A DNA stretch of 64,000 bases, from assembly GCF_015679185.1 (NCBI RefSeq), contig NZ_CP064939.1, positions 4,402,001 to 4,466,000 on the forward strand. Direction: 5' to 3'. Shown one piece after another: positions 34,486 through 42,562 of the stretch (positions are counted from its first letter, which is position 1; the number at the start of each line of letters is the position of its first letter). Source of the DNA: Pedobacter endophyticus (GTDB taxonomy: Bacteria; Bacteroidota; Bacteroidia; Sphingobacteriales; Sphingobacteriaceae). The notes beneath the pieces were generated by a model. It searched no databases. It was not told where the DNA came from and saw nothing but the letters and a program-made list of their open reading frames with translations. Position numbers and translations under genes: made by a program.

Positions 34486-35919
34486 TTAGTTTCCAGGGTC
34501 TTTAACTTTCTCCACTACATCCTGAATATTTTGTGGCAGATTAGAAAGCAGGTTATATCCCGTTGCGCTTTCAATATCTTTTACCGTTACGATATAATTT
34601 TTCCAATTGGCACCAATGGTGTTCACATTAGGGGTATTAATTGCAATTACTCTTGTTGAAGCCGTTACGCGGCTTAAATCATTATCGCCTGTTTTCAACA
34701 GTACGGCCACTTTCCATACATTCGACGGGACGGTTACTTTCCCGTTGTTGATGGTATTGATTACCGATGCGCTTGCTGAACCAATTCCGCCAGTGCCGTA
34801 GCTACCCATAATTACATAAACCTCATAACCGTTTAATGCCTGCGCACGGAGGTAACTTTCGAACGATTCCCAGGTTTTCTGATTGTTGTTTGGTGCCTGG
34901 GGAATCATGTTGGTCATCAGAAATGTCGCTGAATTGGCGTTGCTCGAACTGGTCCGGTCGCCACTGGGACAATTATGGCCTCTGTCAAAACCGGAACCTG
35001 AATAGCTATTGCTTTGTACCTGATACCAATTCGCAGGCAGGCCCGTGAAAGAAGCGAAATCGTCTTTTCTGGTTACGGCCCCATTGAAATTGTTTGGGTC
35101 CAAATGCCAGCTTACCCAATTTGGTATGCCGCGTGTCACACTATAGCTCTCTACATAGTATTTTTGATCAATGAAGTAATTTTCTGCGGAAACAATAGTG
35201 GCCTGGGCACCTGAAGGATTGCCAAATAATAGGTTGGAATTGTCGCCGCCTGCTGGGGGTGCATCTGCACCGGCTTCAGGGGTACCTCTTCCCGGTGCTG
35301 CAGTTCCGGTATTGCCATTGTCTGTTGGATCAGTATCTGGCGCACCTACCGTTATACCGGGATCACCTGTACCTTTAAAGCTAATATCATCGATATTGAT
35401 TCTGGTGGTACCTGCTTTTTTAATCTGAAAGCGGATTTTTCCGGTAGTACTCACTTTAAATGAATCTGTTATGAGTATGGTACTGGTTTCGTTAATATCT
35501 GTCCCAAGCTGAGCATAACTCTTTCCACCATCTGTTGAAGCCAGTAGCTGCCAAGTTGAATTGGCATCTGTGCCGTATTTGGCATGCGATACATAAATCA
35601 TTTTGGTTCCTGTAATATCAAAATTCATAGAAAGGTAGCCTGTTCTCAGCCTTACAGACTTTGCGCCATTCTTAGCATCCGCGGCAAGGTTGCCTAAAAG
35701 GGCGTCGCTCAATGTCCATTTACCGGTCAATAGCTGTACACTATCTAATGCATAACTCGCTTTGGTTCCAGATTCGAATGTTTCGGTAATGGCGTACGCA
35801 GTTGCCGCTTTTGGTGGGGTCACTGGAGTTTCTTCTTCAACTGCTGTTTTTTTTGAACAGGCAGACAGGGACAGGACTCCAATAAATCCTGAATAGATAA
35901 GGATGTTTTTAAATTTCAT
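34486..35919 (-). CDS. Lipoprotein DNA/RNA non-specific endonuclease (NUC1 family)
   Basis: A 477-residue surface or periplasmic nuclease. The lipoprotein signal peptide ends SLSAC (Cys21). Residues about 40-180 form a beta-sandwich (FESGTKASYALDSVQLLTGK and on). A Pro/Gly/Asp linker (about 185-225) leads to the nuclease domain (about 240-470). The catalytic motif is FDRGHNCPSGDRTSS (the D-R-G-H motif with the general-base His), followed by NMIPQAPNNNQKTWESFESY (the Asn that holds Mg2+). The N-terminal domain plausibly positions the enzyme at the envelope. Family role: sequence-independent cleavage of DNA and RNA, often for nutrient uptake. Monocistronic; intact. Confidence 0.93.
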   Translation of the reverse strand: MKFKNILIYSGFIGVLSLSACSKKTAVEEETPVTPPKAATAYAITETFESGTKASYALDSVQLLTGKWTLSDALLGNLAADAKNGAKSVRLRTGYLSMNFDITGTKMIYVSHAKYGTDANSTWQLLASTDGGKSYAQLGTDINETSTILITDSFKVSTTGKIRFQIKKAGTTRINIDDISFKGTGDPGITVGAPDTDPTDNGNTGTAAPGRGTPEAGADAPPAGGDNSNLLFGNPSGAQATIVSAENYFIDQKYYVESYSVTRGIPNWVSWHLDPNNFNGAVTRKDDFASFTGLPANWYQVQSNSYSGSGFDRGHNCPSGDRTSSSNANSATFLMTNMIPQAPNNNQKTWESFESYLRAQALNGYEVYVIMGSYGTGGIGSASASVINTINNGKVTVPSNVWKVAVLLKTGDNDLSRVTASTRVIAINTPNVNTIGANWKNYIVTVKDIESATGYNLLSNLPQNIQDVVEKVKDPGN

Positions 35920-36036
35920 TGTTTTTAATGTCTAACGAGTGGCGCTAATCAGATCATTTTAAAATGCATGACGAAGGTATCAATAAAAAATAGCTGTTAT
36001 GTTAATTTAATATTAACAAGACCTTTGAAAGGTTAA

Positions 36037-36228
36037 ATGCCCGTTGACTTTTACAGGTCGATTCCCCTTTACTCCTTATTTTTGGGTCGCAAACTTTCGC
36101 AAGGCAGCGAAGATATTGGCGAACAATTGTTTTCGGTAATAATGTCTAGATTCGAAGAGGACGGTGAGCAAAGCATACAAGATATTGTAAAAGAGCTTGT
36201 TTTTAAGGCTTACGAAAAATATAGATAG
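36037..36228 (+). CDS. Short hypothetical protein, 63 residues
   Basis: MPVDFYRSIPLYSLFLGRKL, then SQGSEDIGEQLFSVIMSRFE and VKELVFKAYEKYR. The second part is helical and could be real; the first part is doubtful. No family. Confidence 0.3.
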   Translation: MPVDFYRSIPLYSLFLGRKLSQGSEDIGEQLFSVIMSRFEEDGEQSIQDIVKELVFKAYEKYR

Positions 36229-36587
36229 CAGGTTTAGTATTAGGATATAATACCAGCGAACCAAAACCAACCGGATTGTAACTGAAGAAAGAGAAATGCT
36301 AAATGTATACAATTATTCTAGGTTCGATAGTTTGTAAGCCTACTGTTAGTGGCAAGCTATTTGGGTGATCTGTTCGGTAAAAAAGACTGGTAATTTTCGC
36401 TCTGTCGCTTAAGGTCAACTACCCAGACCTCATCAAATTCGCCCTAAAGTAACTCTAATTAAATTATTCCTTTGATCTGGAACCTGTTAGGTGTTTTTTT
36501 TAAATCCGATAAATCTAAACAAAAGAAGGAGGGTATACCTAGTATCCTGAAACAATTAATTATTATTGAGCATTAATTACGCACTTC
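36229..36587. other. Spacer of about 360 bases
   Basis: No gene or hairpin recognised. Confidence 0.4.
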
Positions 36588-36940
36588 ATGCTAAAAAAAC
36601 TATTCATTTTAATTACCCTTGTGGTTGCTGGCATAGCAGGTTACGGCCAAAGCGTTTACCTAAATCTGATTGGGCAAAAGATGTCTGTAGCAATTAGCCA
36701 GGAAAAACAGCTCAAAAGTAGCATCTATAAAGGAGGGGGCGATATGCTTATCCCTAAAGATATGGCGTTTCCACTTCGATATATCTAAAATTGATAGCCT
36801 TGGCGGATTAACCCGTACCGATAAATGGAATGCCAACGGCTATGTTGATATATTAACATATACCGCAATTTCTAATTATTATCAGGCCCTTTCCAATATT
36901 ACCAGGATCCCAACCCATAGAATAAGGGTATATTGCTAAA
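36588..36940 (+). pseudogene. Exported protein gene with frameshift
   Basis: The first frame has a signal peptide (MLKKLFILITLVVAGIAGYG) and SVYLNLIGQKMSVAISQEKQ, ending at 36788. The next frame continues sensibly with ISKIDSLGGLTRTDKWNANG, then YVDILTYTAISNYYQAL. One indel near 36775 separates them. No family recognised. Confidence 0.5.
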
Positions 36941-37044
36941 CCCAGAGATTAATTTTCAGTTTATCCATTACGAGGAGATTTCAGCATTATTTCATTCCCG
37001 AAAGAATATGAATTGATTTTTTTTAGAACCTACCTTATAACTTG

Positions 37045-37620
37045 ATGCCCATGAAAATAATAATGTTTATGCTCGTACTGTTTTTTGCAGCGGGGCAGTT
37101 TTTGCCCAAGAAAGTGTTTGGACGAAACAGTGCAAAGTTGCTGAAGTGATTGCTTTTGAAAAGAAGCTTGATCCTGATGCAAAATTTCTTTCCTATAATG
37201 TGTCGCTTTCTAAGGAGTACTATCCTCCTGCAGATCGTTATCGACGGTAAACCCCATTATTGTTCAGCGTAAGGCGGCTGGTGCACTCCCGGTTTATGCA
37301 AAATATTTTTATACGCCAAAGGGTTCGCTATTGCGGTTAGTTTCTTACGACTGGGAGAAGGGCCGTTATGGAGACTTGAAAGACGTGCTGCAGAGCCGGA
37401 ATGAAGAGGGTGGGAAACTGGAAATCTATTTGGGTGAATATTTGCGGATCAGCGAATAACTTGTTAAAACATTCGGCAAAGCTAACCAGGCTGATGAAAG
37501 GCCGAAGACGGTTCCTTTTGAGGGGTAAAGCTACCTCAATCAGGAAACACTTTGGGGAAATGAGGCGGTGCATGCTGATCTGAACATGATTTTTCTGCCG
37601 GTATGCAGCGGATCAGGTTA
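37045..37620 (+). pseudogene. Second exported protein gene, multiply broken
   Basis: Pieces in different frames read MKIIMFMLVLFFA (signal peptide), then ESVWTKQCKVAEVIAFEKKL, SYNVSLSKEYYPPADRY, PIIVQRKAAGALPVYAKYFY, WEKGRYGDLKDVLQSRNEEG and SYLNQETLWGNEAVHADLNM. At least two frameshifts and two in-frame stops lie between them. Same decayed style as the preceding gene; possibly once an operon. Confidence 0.5.
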
Positions 37621-37696
37621 ACGCTATATTGGAGAAAATAGGATTGCGTTTTTTCTAGGCTACTTCTACAAAAATTTCCTCACATATTCAAAACCA

Positions 37697-38002
37697 TTAT
37701 TGTTCGCAATGGTAAGCAACGGGCTGTATATTTTTTAAAAACCTTTTCCTCAAATCTATTTCACGCAATTGCTGCGCATCAGCATTCGGCAACAGGCTCA
37801 GGTAATCTTCCATTATCGGCTCGTTTGGATAGTTTTCAATCGTGACTTTGACAGCTGTTTTTTGCAGCAGATAATATCCATCAAAGTAATCTTCAATCCT
37901 TGGCAGTTTGTCATTCTTACGGCTATTGAATGATGGATCGGCAGGGATGAGGTTCCAGATCGAGGAGGTGATTGTAAGCGCCACAAAACAAATTATGCGC
38001 AT
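37697..38002 (-). CDS. Hypothetical protein, 101 residues
   Basis: MRIICFVALTITSSIWNLIP is a possible weak signal or anchor; then FNSRKNDKLPRIEDYFDGYY, LLQKTAVKVTIENYPNEP and LSLLPNADAQQLREIDLRKR. The mature part has normal soluble-protein composition, so it may be a real gene. No family. It is convergent with the decayed exported genes. Confidence 0.4.
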   Translation of the reverse strand: MRIICFVALTITSSIWNLIPADPSFNSRKNDKLPRIEDYFDGYYLLQKTAVKVTIENYPNEPIMEDYLSLLPNADAQQLREIDLRKRFLKNIQPVAYHCEQ

Positions 38003-38664
38003 TAAAGCAGATACAGTTGAGTTTGATGCAGAGGCATATATCAGAATCTTACAAATCGACCGCTTTTTATTTCTTTTGAAAATATTTGACTCAAGCTTAA
38101 TCGGGTTATCGTTGACATGTCTAACGTCACTTAAAGAAATACTTTAACCACACGGGTGTTTTGCAAGATGTATTTTTGTATACACAAAAAAATCTTGCGC
38201 CCTTGAGGTCGGGTATTTCCTCGGAACTCGGAAATACTTAAAACACTAATAAATCATCCAAAAATTCTGCAATATCCAATTGGTAATGTATTCTAAAAAG
38301 ATGAAAAGTCGGAAGTTATCTAAGTTTCGAGCAAAATTAGCATCATAGTAGCTAAAGGCCTGACTAGGTTCTGCTATCATCTGCTTTAATTTATCGTCAA
38401 GATTGGAACGAATTTATAAAAATGCTTTTACAATGGCCAGCACTCACCTGTGGCTTGTGGACCCCACCATAGCGTAATGCTAATTTGCTTCTACCGATAA
38501 ATTTTGATTTCAAAAAAATATCCGAATCACTATTCTGAAAAAAAGGTATAAATCCAACTTGCATAATTCCAGAGTAGTACATATGGCAAAAAAGCACGGG
38601 ATCCCGAACGTAATATACAAATGATCATTTAACGTGTAATTAATTTTAGGTTTATCCACAGCTT
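38003..38664. other. Spacer of about 660 bases before the recombinase, with two hairpins
   Basis: No coding frame. Hairpin 1: GCAAGAT at 38163-38169 pairs with ATCTTGC at 38192-38198. Hairpin 2: GTATTTCC at 38213-38220 pairs with GGAAATAC at 38230-38237. Close, nested inverted repeats before a site-specific recombinase could be regulatory or recombination sites. Confidence 0.45.
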
Positions 38665-38820
38665 ATGAGACATCTTCCGATAGAGCGAATTACCCCTGAG
38701 AAATTAATGGAAATGTTAAAGAAAAAAGGTGTAAAAATGTCTATAAATCAAGCTAAGGAAATCTTGGATTTGCTATATATTTTAGCTATTTTGGAAGTAG
38801 AGCAAGTTTTAAAAAGATGA
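38665..38820 (+). CDS. 51-residue protein coupled to the serine recombinase
   Basis: The ATG at 38665 opens a 52-codon frame: MRHLPIERITPEKLMEMLKK, then KGVKMSINQAKEILDLLYIL and AILEVEQVLKR. Its TGA overlaps the recombinase ATG as ATGA, so the recombinase is translationally coupled to it. It is mostly helical and charged, with a short hydrophobic stretch in the last helix. Small genes at this place are common in front of Bacteroidota recombinases. A directionality or partner role is inference. Confidence 0.65.
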   Translation: MRHLPIERITPEKLMEMLKKKGVKMSINQAKEILDLLYILAILEVEQVLKR

Positions 38821-40370
38821 TTACAGCAGATTTATATATTAGAGTAAGCACTGATGAACAGGCTGATAAGGGATATTCGCAACGCAACCAAGAGGAGGTT
38901 CTTCAGAAATATTGTTTCGCCAGAGATATCAAAGTGAGGAAAGTCGTTTTTGAGGACCATTCCGCCAAAAGCTTCGTGCGGCCCGCGTGGCAAAAATTAT
39001 TGACTGATCTAAAAAAGAAGAGAGGACAAACGGATTTGGTACTTTTCACCAAGTGGGACAGATTCAGTAGAAATGCGGGGGACGCCTACCAGATGATAAA
39101 AATTTTGGCTGATCTCGGTATAGAACCTCAGGCCATTGAGCAGCCTCTTGATATCTCCATTCCTGAAAACAAAATGATGCTGGCTTTCTATCTCGCAGCT
39201 CCCGAGGTTGAGAATGATAGAAGGGCGCTCAATACTTTTCATGGAATGAGAAGAGCAAGGAAGGAAGGGCGATGGATGGGGCCTGCTCCCATAGGTTATA
39301 CTAACAAAGTAACCGAAGACGGGCGAAAGTATATTTGTCCTGTAGAGCCCCAGGCGTCGATAATGAAGTGGGTATATGACGAATTATCTACTGGAAAGTG
39401 GTTCATCGATCAGATCTGGAAAGCAGCAGCGGATAAAGGGCTGAAGACAGGTAGAAAAAATTTTTGGCAGATCATTAGAAATCCCATTTACTGTGGTAGG
39501 ATACCCATTGCGAAATATAAGGAGGAGGAAGCCCATACTGTTATGGGGCAACATAAAGCGATAGTTTCGGAAAGAATCTTTTATAAAGCTATGGATGTTT
39601 TGAACGGCAGAAACAAGCCAAAAAGGACGACTATATCTTCTCCTGATGCACTTCCGTTGCGTGGCTTTCTGATATGTCCAAAGTGCGGCTACATGCTTTC
39701 AGGTAGTGCTTCAAAAGGTTATAGCAAGCACTATCACTATTACCATTGCTTTTCGAAATGTGGAGTGAGATATAACGCGGAAAAAGTCAATAAGCTTTTT
39801 GTGGAGGAGTTAAAAAAATATACTATAGATCCACTGTTGCATGAGGCCTATGTTATGATTTTGAAACAGGTTTATCAAGCTTTTGCAAGTGAAGATAATA
39901 ATGAATTGTCAAATGTAAAAAAACAACTGGAGGAGTTTAATAATAGAATTTCTAAGGCTAGGGACAAAATGCTGAATGATGTAATTCTTGATTTTGAGTA
40001 CAGGAAAATAAAATCAGACTGTGAAAGAAATATCCTTATTCTTGAAAATAGACTCATCGATTTATCCAGGGGAAAAGAGAATATTGGTGAATTAATCGGA
40101 AAAGCCACTGGATTGCTTAAAAACCTTCATGAAACATATATAGAGGCAGATTCTGAAGGAAAAAGGCGATTAATTAGTTCGATCTATCCCCAAAAACTCA
40201 CTTTTGACGGAACACAACATCGAACTGTTCGAATGAATGAGGCTGTACGCGTTCTAGGCACTTTAAAGGCCGTTTTTGAGGGCAAAAAAAAGGGGCAAAC
40301 CAAACAAAAATTTGATTTGCCCACTATGGTAGCGGGGAGCAGGATCGAACTGCCGACCTCAGGGTTATGA
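38817..40370 (+). CDS. Large serine recombinase (site-specific integrase)
   Basis: A 517-residue recombinase that would integrate and excise the element. The resolvase domain (about residues 1-150) has the catalytic serine in YIRVSTDEQADKG and the arginine-rich FTKWDRFSRNA. The recombinase domain (about 165-260) and a zinc ribbon (ICPKCGYMLSGSASKG, with later HCFSKCGVRY) follow, then a coiled coil (about 345-430, NNELSNVKKQLEEFNNRISK). The last about 25 codons run through the tRNA terminator and 44 bases into the antisense of the tRNA-Met gene, ending GSRIELPTSGL. This is typical of integrases whose attachment site is the tRNA 3' end, so the C-terminus is encoded by attachment sequence. Confidence 0.93.
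   Translation: MITADLYIRVSTDEQADKGYSQRNQEEVLQKYCFARDIKVRKVVFEDHSAKSFVRPAWQKLLTDLKKKRGQTDLVLFTKWDRFSRNAGDAYQMIKILADLGIEPQAIEQPLDISIPENKMMLAFYLAAPEVENDRRALNTFHGMRRARKEGRWMGPAPIGYTNKVTEDGRKYICPVEPQASIMKWVYDELSTGKWFIDQIWKAAADKGLKTGRKNFWQIIRNPIYCGRIPIAKYKEEEAHTVMGQHKAIVSERIFYKAMDVLNGRNKPKRTTISSPDALPLRGFLICPKCGYMLSGSASKGYSKHYHYYHCFSKCGVRYNAEKVNKLFVEELKKYTIDPLLHEAYVMILKQVYQAFASEDNNELSNVKKQLEEFNNRISKARDKMLNDVILDFEYRKIKSDCERNILILENRLIDLSRGKENIGELIGKATGLLKNLHETYIEADSEGKRRLISSIYPQKLTFDGTQHRTVRMNEAVRVLGTLKAVFEGKKKGQTKQKFDLPTMVAGSRIELPTSGL
40293..40322 (-). terminator. tRNA-Met terminator hairpin
   Basis: Minus strand: GGGCAAAxCAAA arms pair with TTTGxTTTGCCC, followed by a run of seven T. It ends the tRNA transcript just after the CCA. 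It is read through as codons of the recombinase on the plus strand. Confidence 0.7.
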
Positions 40371-40403
40371 ATCCTGCGCTCTAACCATCTGAGCTACCCC
40401 GCC
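40327..40403 (-). tRNA. tRNA-Met (anticodon CAT)
   Basis: A 77-base gene read on the minus strand: acceptor GGCGGGG pairs with CCCCGCT, D-arm GCTC-AGATGGTTA-GAGC, anticodon loop TTCATAA (CAT at 40367-40369), T-arm GGCAG-TTCGATC-CTGCT, and an encoded ACCA end. CAT reads Met; a lysidine-modified Ile tRNA has the same anticodon and cannot be excluded by eye. The recombinase coding sequence overlaps its 3' half on the other strand, marking it as an integration site. Confidence 0.93.
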
Positions 40404-40409
40404 GAGTTA

Positions 40410-40437
40410 AAATATTTGCTTATATTATCAAATATTT
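40410..40437. promoter_or_regulatory. Inverted repeat upstream of tRNA-Met
   Basis: AAATATTTG (40410-40418) and CAAATATTT (40429-40437) are perfect nine-base arms with a ten-base spacer, six bases from the tRNA 5' end. It probably overlaps the tRNA promoter; its meaning is unknown. Confidence 0.35.
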
Positions 40438-40537
40438 AGGTGGTTATTTTTTGGAGTTGCAAATATAGAATAATTTACCTTTCTTTAGAAAAATAAATAA
40501 AAAAATAATCCGGATTTTGTTCTGGTAATGAGTTAAC

Positions 40538-40918
40538 ATGGCAGAAAAGAAAAAATTTACGCTAGAGTACGAGGTTAAATCGTCGCCAAGAATATTGTAC
40601 AGTTTCATCAGTGAGCCCAATGGCTTATCGCAATGGTTTGCCGACGATGTGAATTTTCGTGATCAGGTTTATACCTTCACCTGGGACGACGAGCAGCAAA
40701 AGGCCAAGTTAGTTTCTGTAAAAGAAAATAAATTAGTGAAGTTTAAGTGGCTCGACGATGAACCGCAGTGTTATTTCGAAATGGAAATCGTTCAAGACGA
40801 GCTCACCAACGATGTTGCACTTTCCATTACCGATTTTGCCACCGAGGACCTGCTTGCTGAAAAAAAATTGATCTGGGATAACCAAATCGATTATCTTATT
40901 AGTGTTTTAGGTGCGTAA
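40538..40918 (+). CDS. SRPBCC/START-like domain protein
   Basis: A 126-residue helix-grip fold protein of the AHSA1/START-like type found in Bacteroidota. Motifs: FTLEYEVKSSPRILYSFISE, then PNGLSQWFADDVNFRDQVYT, TWDDEQQKAKLVSVKENKLV and DYLISVLGA. The fold forms a hydrophobic cavity; the ligand is unknown. It is followed after 30 bases by an LptF/G permease on the same strand, so the two may be linked, perhaps in lipid transport. Start ATG at 40538. Confidence 0.8.
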   Translation: MAEKKKFTLEYEVKSSPRILYSFISEPNGLSQWFADDVNFRDQVYTFTWDDEQQKAKLVSVKENKLVKFKWLDDEPQCYFEMEIVQDELTNDVALSITDFATEDLLAEKKLIWDNQIDYLISVLGA

Positions 40919-40948
40919 TAATAGTTACGCAATGTTTACCTTTGTAAG

Positions 40949-42379
40949 GTGAAAAAAATACATCTTCTTTTAATAAAAGCATTCGTTAAGCCATTTATTG
41001 CAACGTTTTTTGTTGTAATGTTTATCTTATTGATGTTTTTCTTGTTTAAGTGGATTGATGATTTAATAGGCAAGGGCTTCGAATGGTACACCATATTAGA
41101 ACTGATGTACTATGCCTCCGCGGCAAACGTTTCTATGGCGCTGCCACTCTCCGTTTTGCTTTCCTCCATCATGACTTTTGGTACCCTCGGCGAAAACTAC
41201 GAACTTGTAGCAATTAAGTCGGCTGGAATATCGCTGCAAAAAGCGATGCGACCGCTTCTCGTGGTGATTTTAATGCTTACCGTTGCTTCTTTCCTGTTCT
41301 CGAATTACATGCTTCCAAAAGCCAATCTAAAATTCGGTTCATTACTATACGACGTTAGAAATAAAAAACTCTCTTTCCTGATCAAACCGGGGGTGTTTAA
41401 CAACGCAATTCCGGGCTACTCCATCCGCGTAGATAGCAAGGATGAAGACGGCATGTTGCATGGAATTATGATTTACGACCATAAAGATAATAGCGCTATC
41501 CCAAAGGTAATTCTGGCCAAGCAGGGGAAAATGGAGAAAACCGCCGATGGGAAATTCTTGATTCTTAAGCTTAAAGATGGCGTGCAATACGAAGAGCAGG
41601 CCAAAAATAGCGGAATGTACAATCCCCGGCAGATTTTTTCACGCCGACGGTTTAAGGAAACCGCCCCCCAGTTCGATATGTCTTCTTTCGATCCCGACCG
41701 GACCGACCCAAATGCGTTTGGAAACAGTACTCCAATGTTAGATTTAAAGGGCATTGTGAAAAAAAGAGATTTGTTAACACGGCAACTCGATACCGTGAAA
41801 ACAAACGCTATCGCAAGCTTAACGGGTAATTTTAAGCAGTTTAATATTACTAAAGGCTACACCAAATATAAAACCGCACCCAAGCAGCTCAACGATGTGA
41901 TCCTTAAAGACATTCCAAACGGATCGCGTAAACAAAGCCTGGAGAATGCAACAAATATTGTCTCGGGCATTATGCAAAACCTGCCCAACTGGGGCCCGCG
42001 ACAAACGGAATTGAACAGGGAGATCATTTTTACCACCATAGAATATCAGCGTAAATTTACCTTGGCCGCATCCTGTATTTTGCTGTTTTTTATCGGTGCT
42101 CCACTGGGTGCAATTATCCGAAAAGGAGGAATGGGACTTCCCGTGGTTACGGCCGTTTCCTTTTTCTTGATTTACCACATTATTACCACCGTTGCCGAAA
42201 AATCGGCTAAAGAAGGAAATTTAAATCCGATTTTGGCTATGTGGACTGCCGCAATTGTTCTCTCGCCGTTGGCTGCCTTTCTAACTTATAAAGCAACAGT
42301 CGATTCGGCATTGTTTGATATCAATTTTTATAAGCAACTTTTTGTAAAGTTGTTTAAACGGAACAAGCAAATAGCGTAA
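40949..42379 (+). CDS. LptF/LptG family permease (YjgP/YjgQ)
   Basis: A 476-residue inner-membrane protein of the LPS exporter. N-terminal helix PFIATFFVVMFILLMFFLFK, then MALPLSVLLSSIMTFGTLGE (the family's conserved LPxxLLxxxLxxxGxL block). A periplasmic beta-jellyroll follows (about residues 130-340), then C-terminal helices (LAASCILLFFIGAPLGAII and PVVTAVSFFLIYHIITTVAE). With LptB it moves LPS from the inner membrane to the Lpt bridge; Bacteroidota often encode the permeases as lone genes. The start is GTG at 40949, the only codon that keeps the first helix whole. A TACCTTTG box lies only four bases upstream (40937-40944). Confidence 0.92.
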   Translation: MKKIHLLLIKAFVKPFIATFFVVMFILLMFFLFKWIDDLIGKGFEWYTILELMYYASAANVSMALPLSVLLSSIMTFGTLGENYELVAIKSAGISLQKAMRPLLVVILMLTVASFLFSNYMLPKANLKFGSLLYDVRNKKLSFLIKPGVFNNAIPGYSIRVDSKDEDGMLHGIMIYDHKDNSAIPKVILAKQGKMEKTADGKFLILKLKDGVQYEEQAKNSGMYNPRQIFSRRRFKETAPQFDMSSFDPDRTDPNAFGNSTPMLDLKGIVKKRDLLTRQLDTVKTNAIASLTGNFKQFNITKGYTKYKTAPKQLNDVILKDIPNGSRKQSLENATNIVSGIMQNLPNWGPRQTELNREIIFTTIEYQRKFTLAASCILLFFIGAPLGAIIRKGGMGLPVVTAVSFFLIYHIITTVAEKSAKEGNLNPILAMWTAAIVLSPLAAFLTYKATVDSALFDINFYKQLFVKLFKRNKQIA

Positions 42380-42433
42380 AGTTACCTTTACTTCCAAATG
42401 ATATTTTAATCAGAAGAATGCTTAATAAGGTTG

Positions 42434-42441
42434 TACCTTTG
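42434..42441 (+). promoter_or_regulatory. Candidate -7 box of the ribBA promoter
   Basis: TACCTTTG matches the Bacteroidota -7 consensus TAnnTTTG. It leaves a leader of about 115 bases before the ribBA start. No clear -33 TTTG is seen. Confidence 0.4.
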
Positions 42442-42562
42442 TATGCAAGCTTGTAGATTGTAAATTAAGTTAATTATAATGGACAAAAGTCTGATGCTTA
42501 GTGCGCTATCAACCATCAGAATATACAGTAATCTATAGCTGCGAAAATATGCTTTAATTAAA

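Noticed and set aside
34607..35428. Plus-strand frames inside the nuclease gene
   Set aside because: They lie opposite a clearly conserved NUC1 gene and match no family.
1..38000. Left attachment site of the tRNA-Met element inside the window
   Set aside because: Reading the sequence I did not see a second copy of the tRNA 3' segment. An exact search is needed, so I do not claim its position.
42434..42562. FMN riboswitch before ribBA
   Set aside because: The leader does not contain the conserved FMN element sequences or its multi-stem arrangement that I would recognise.
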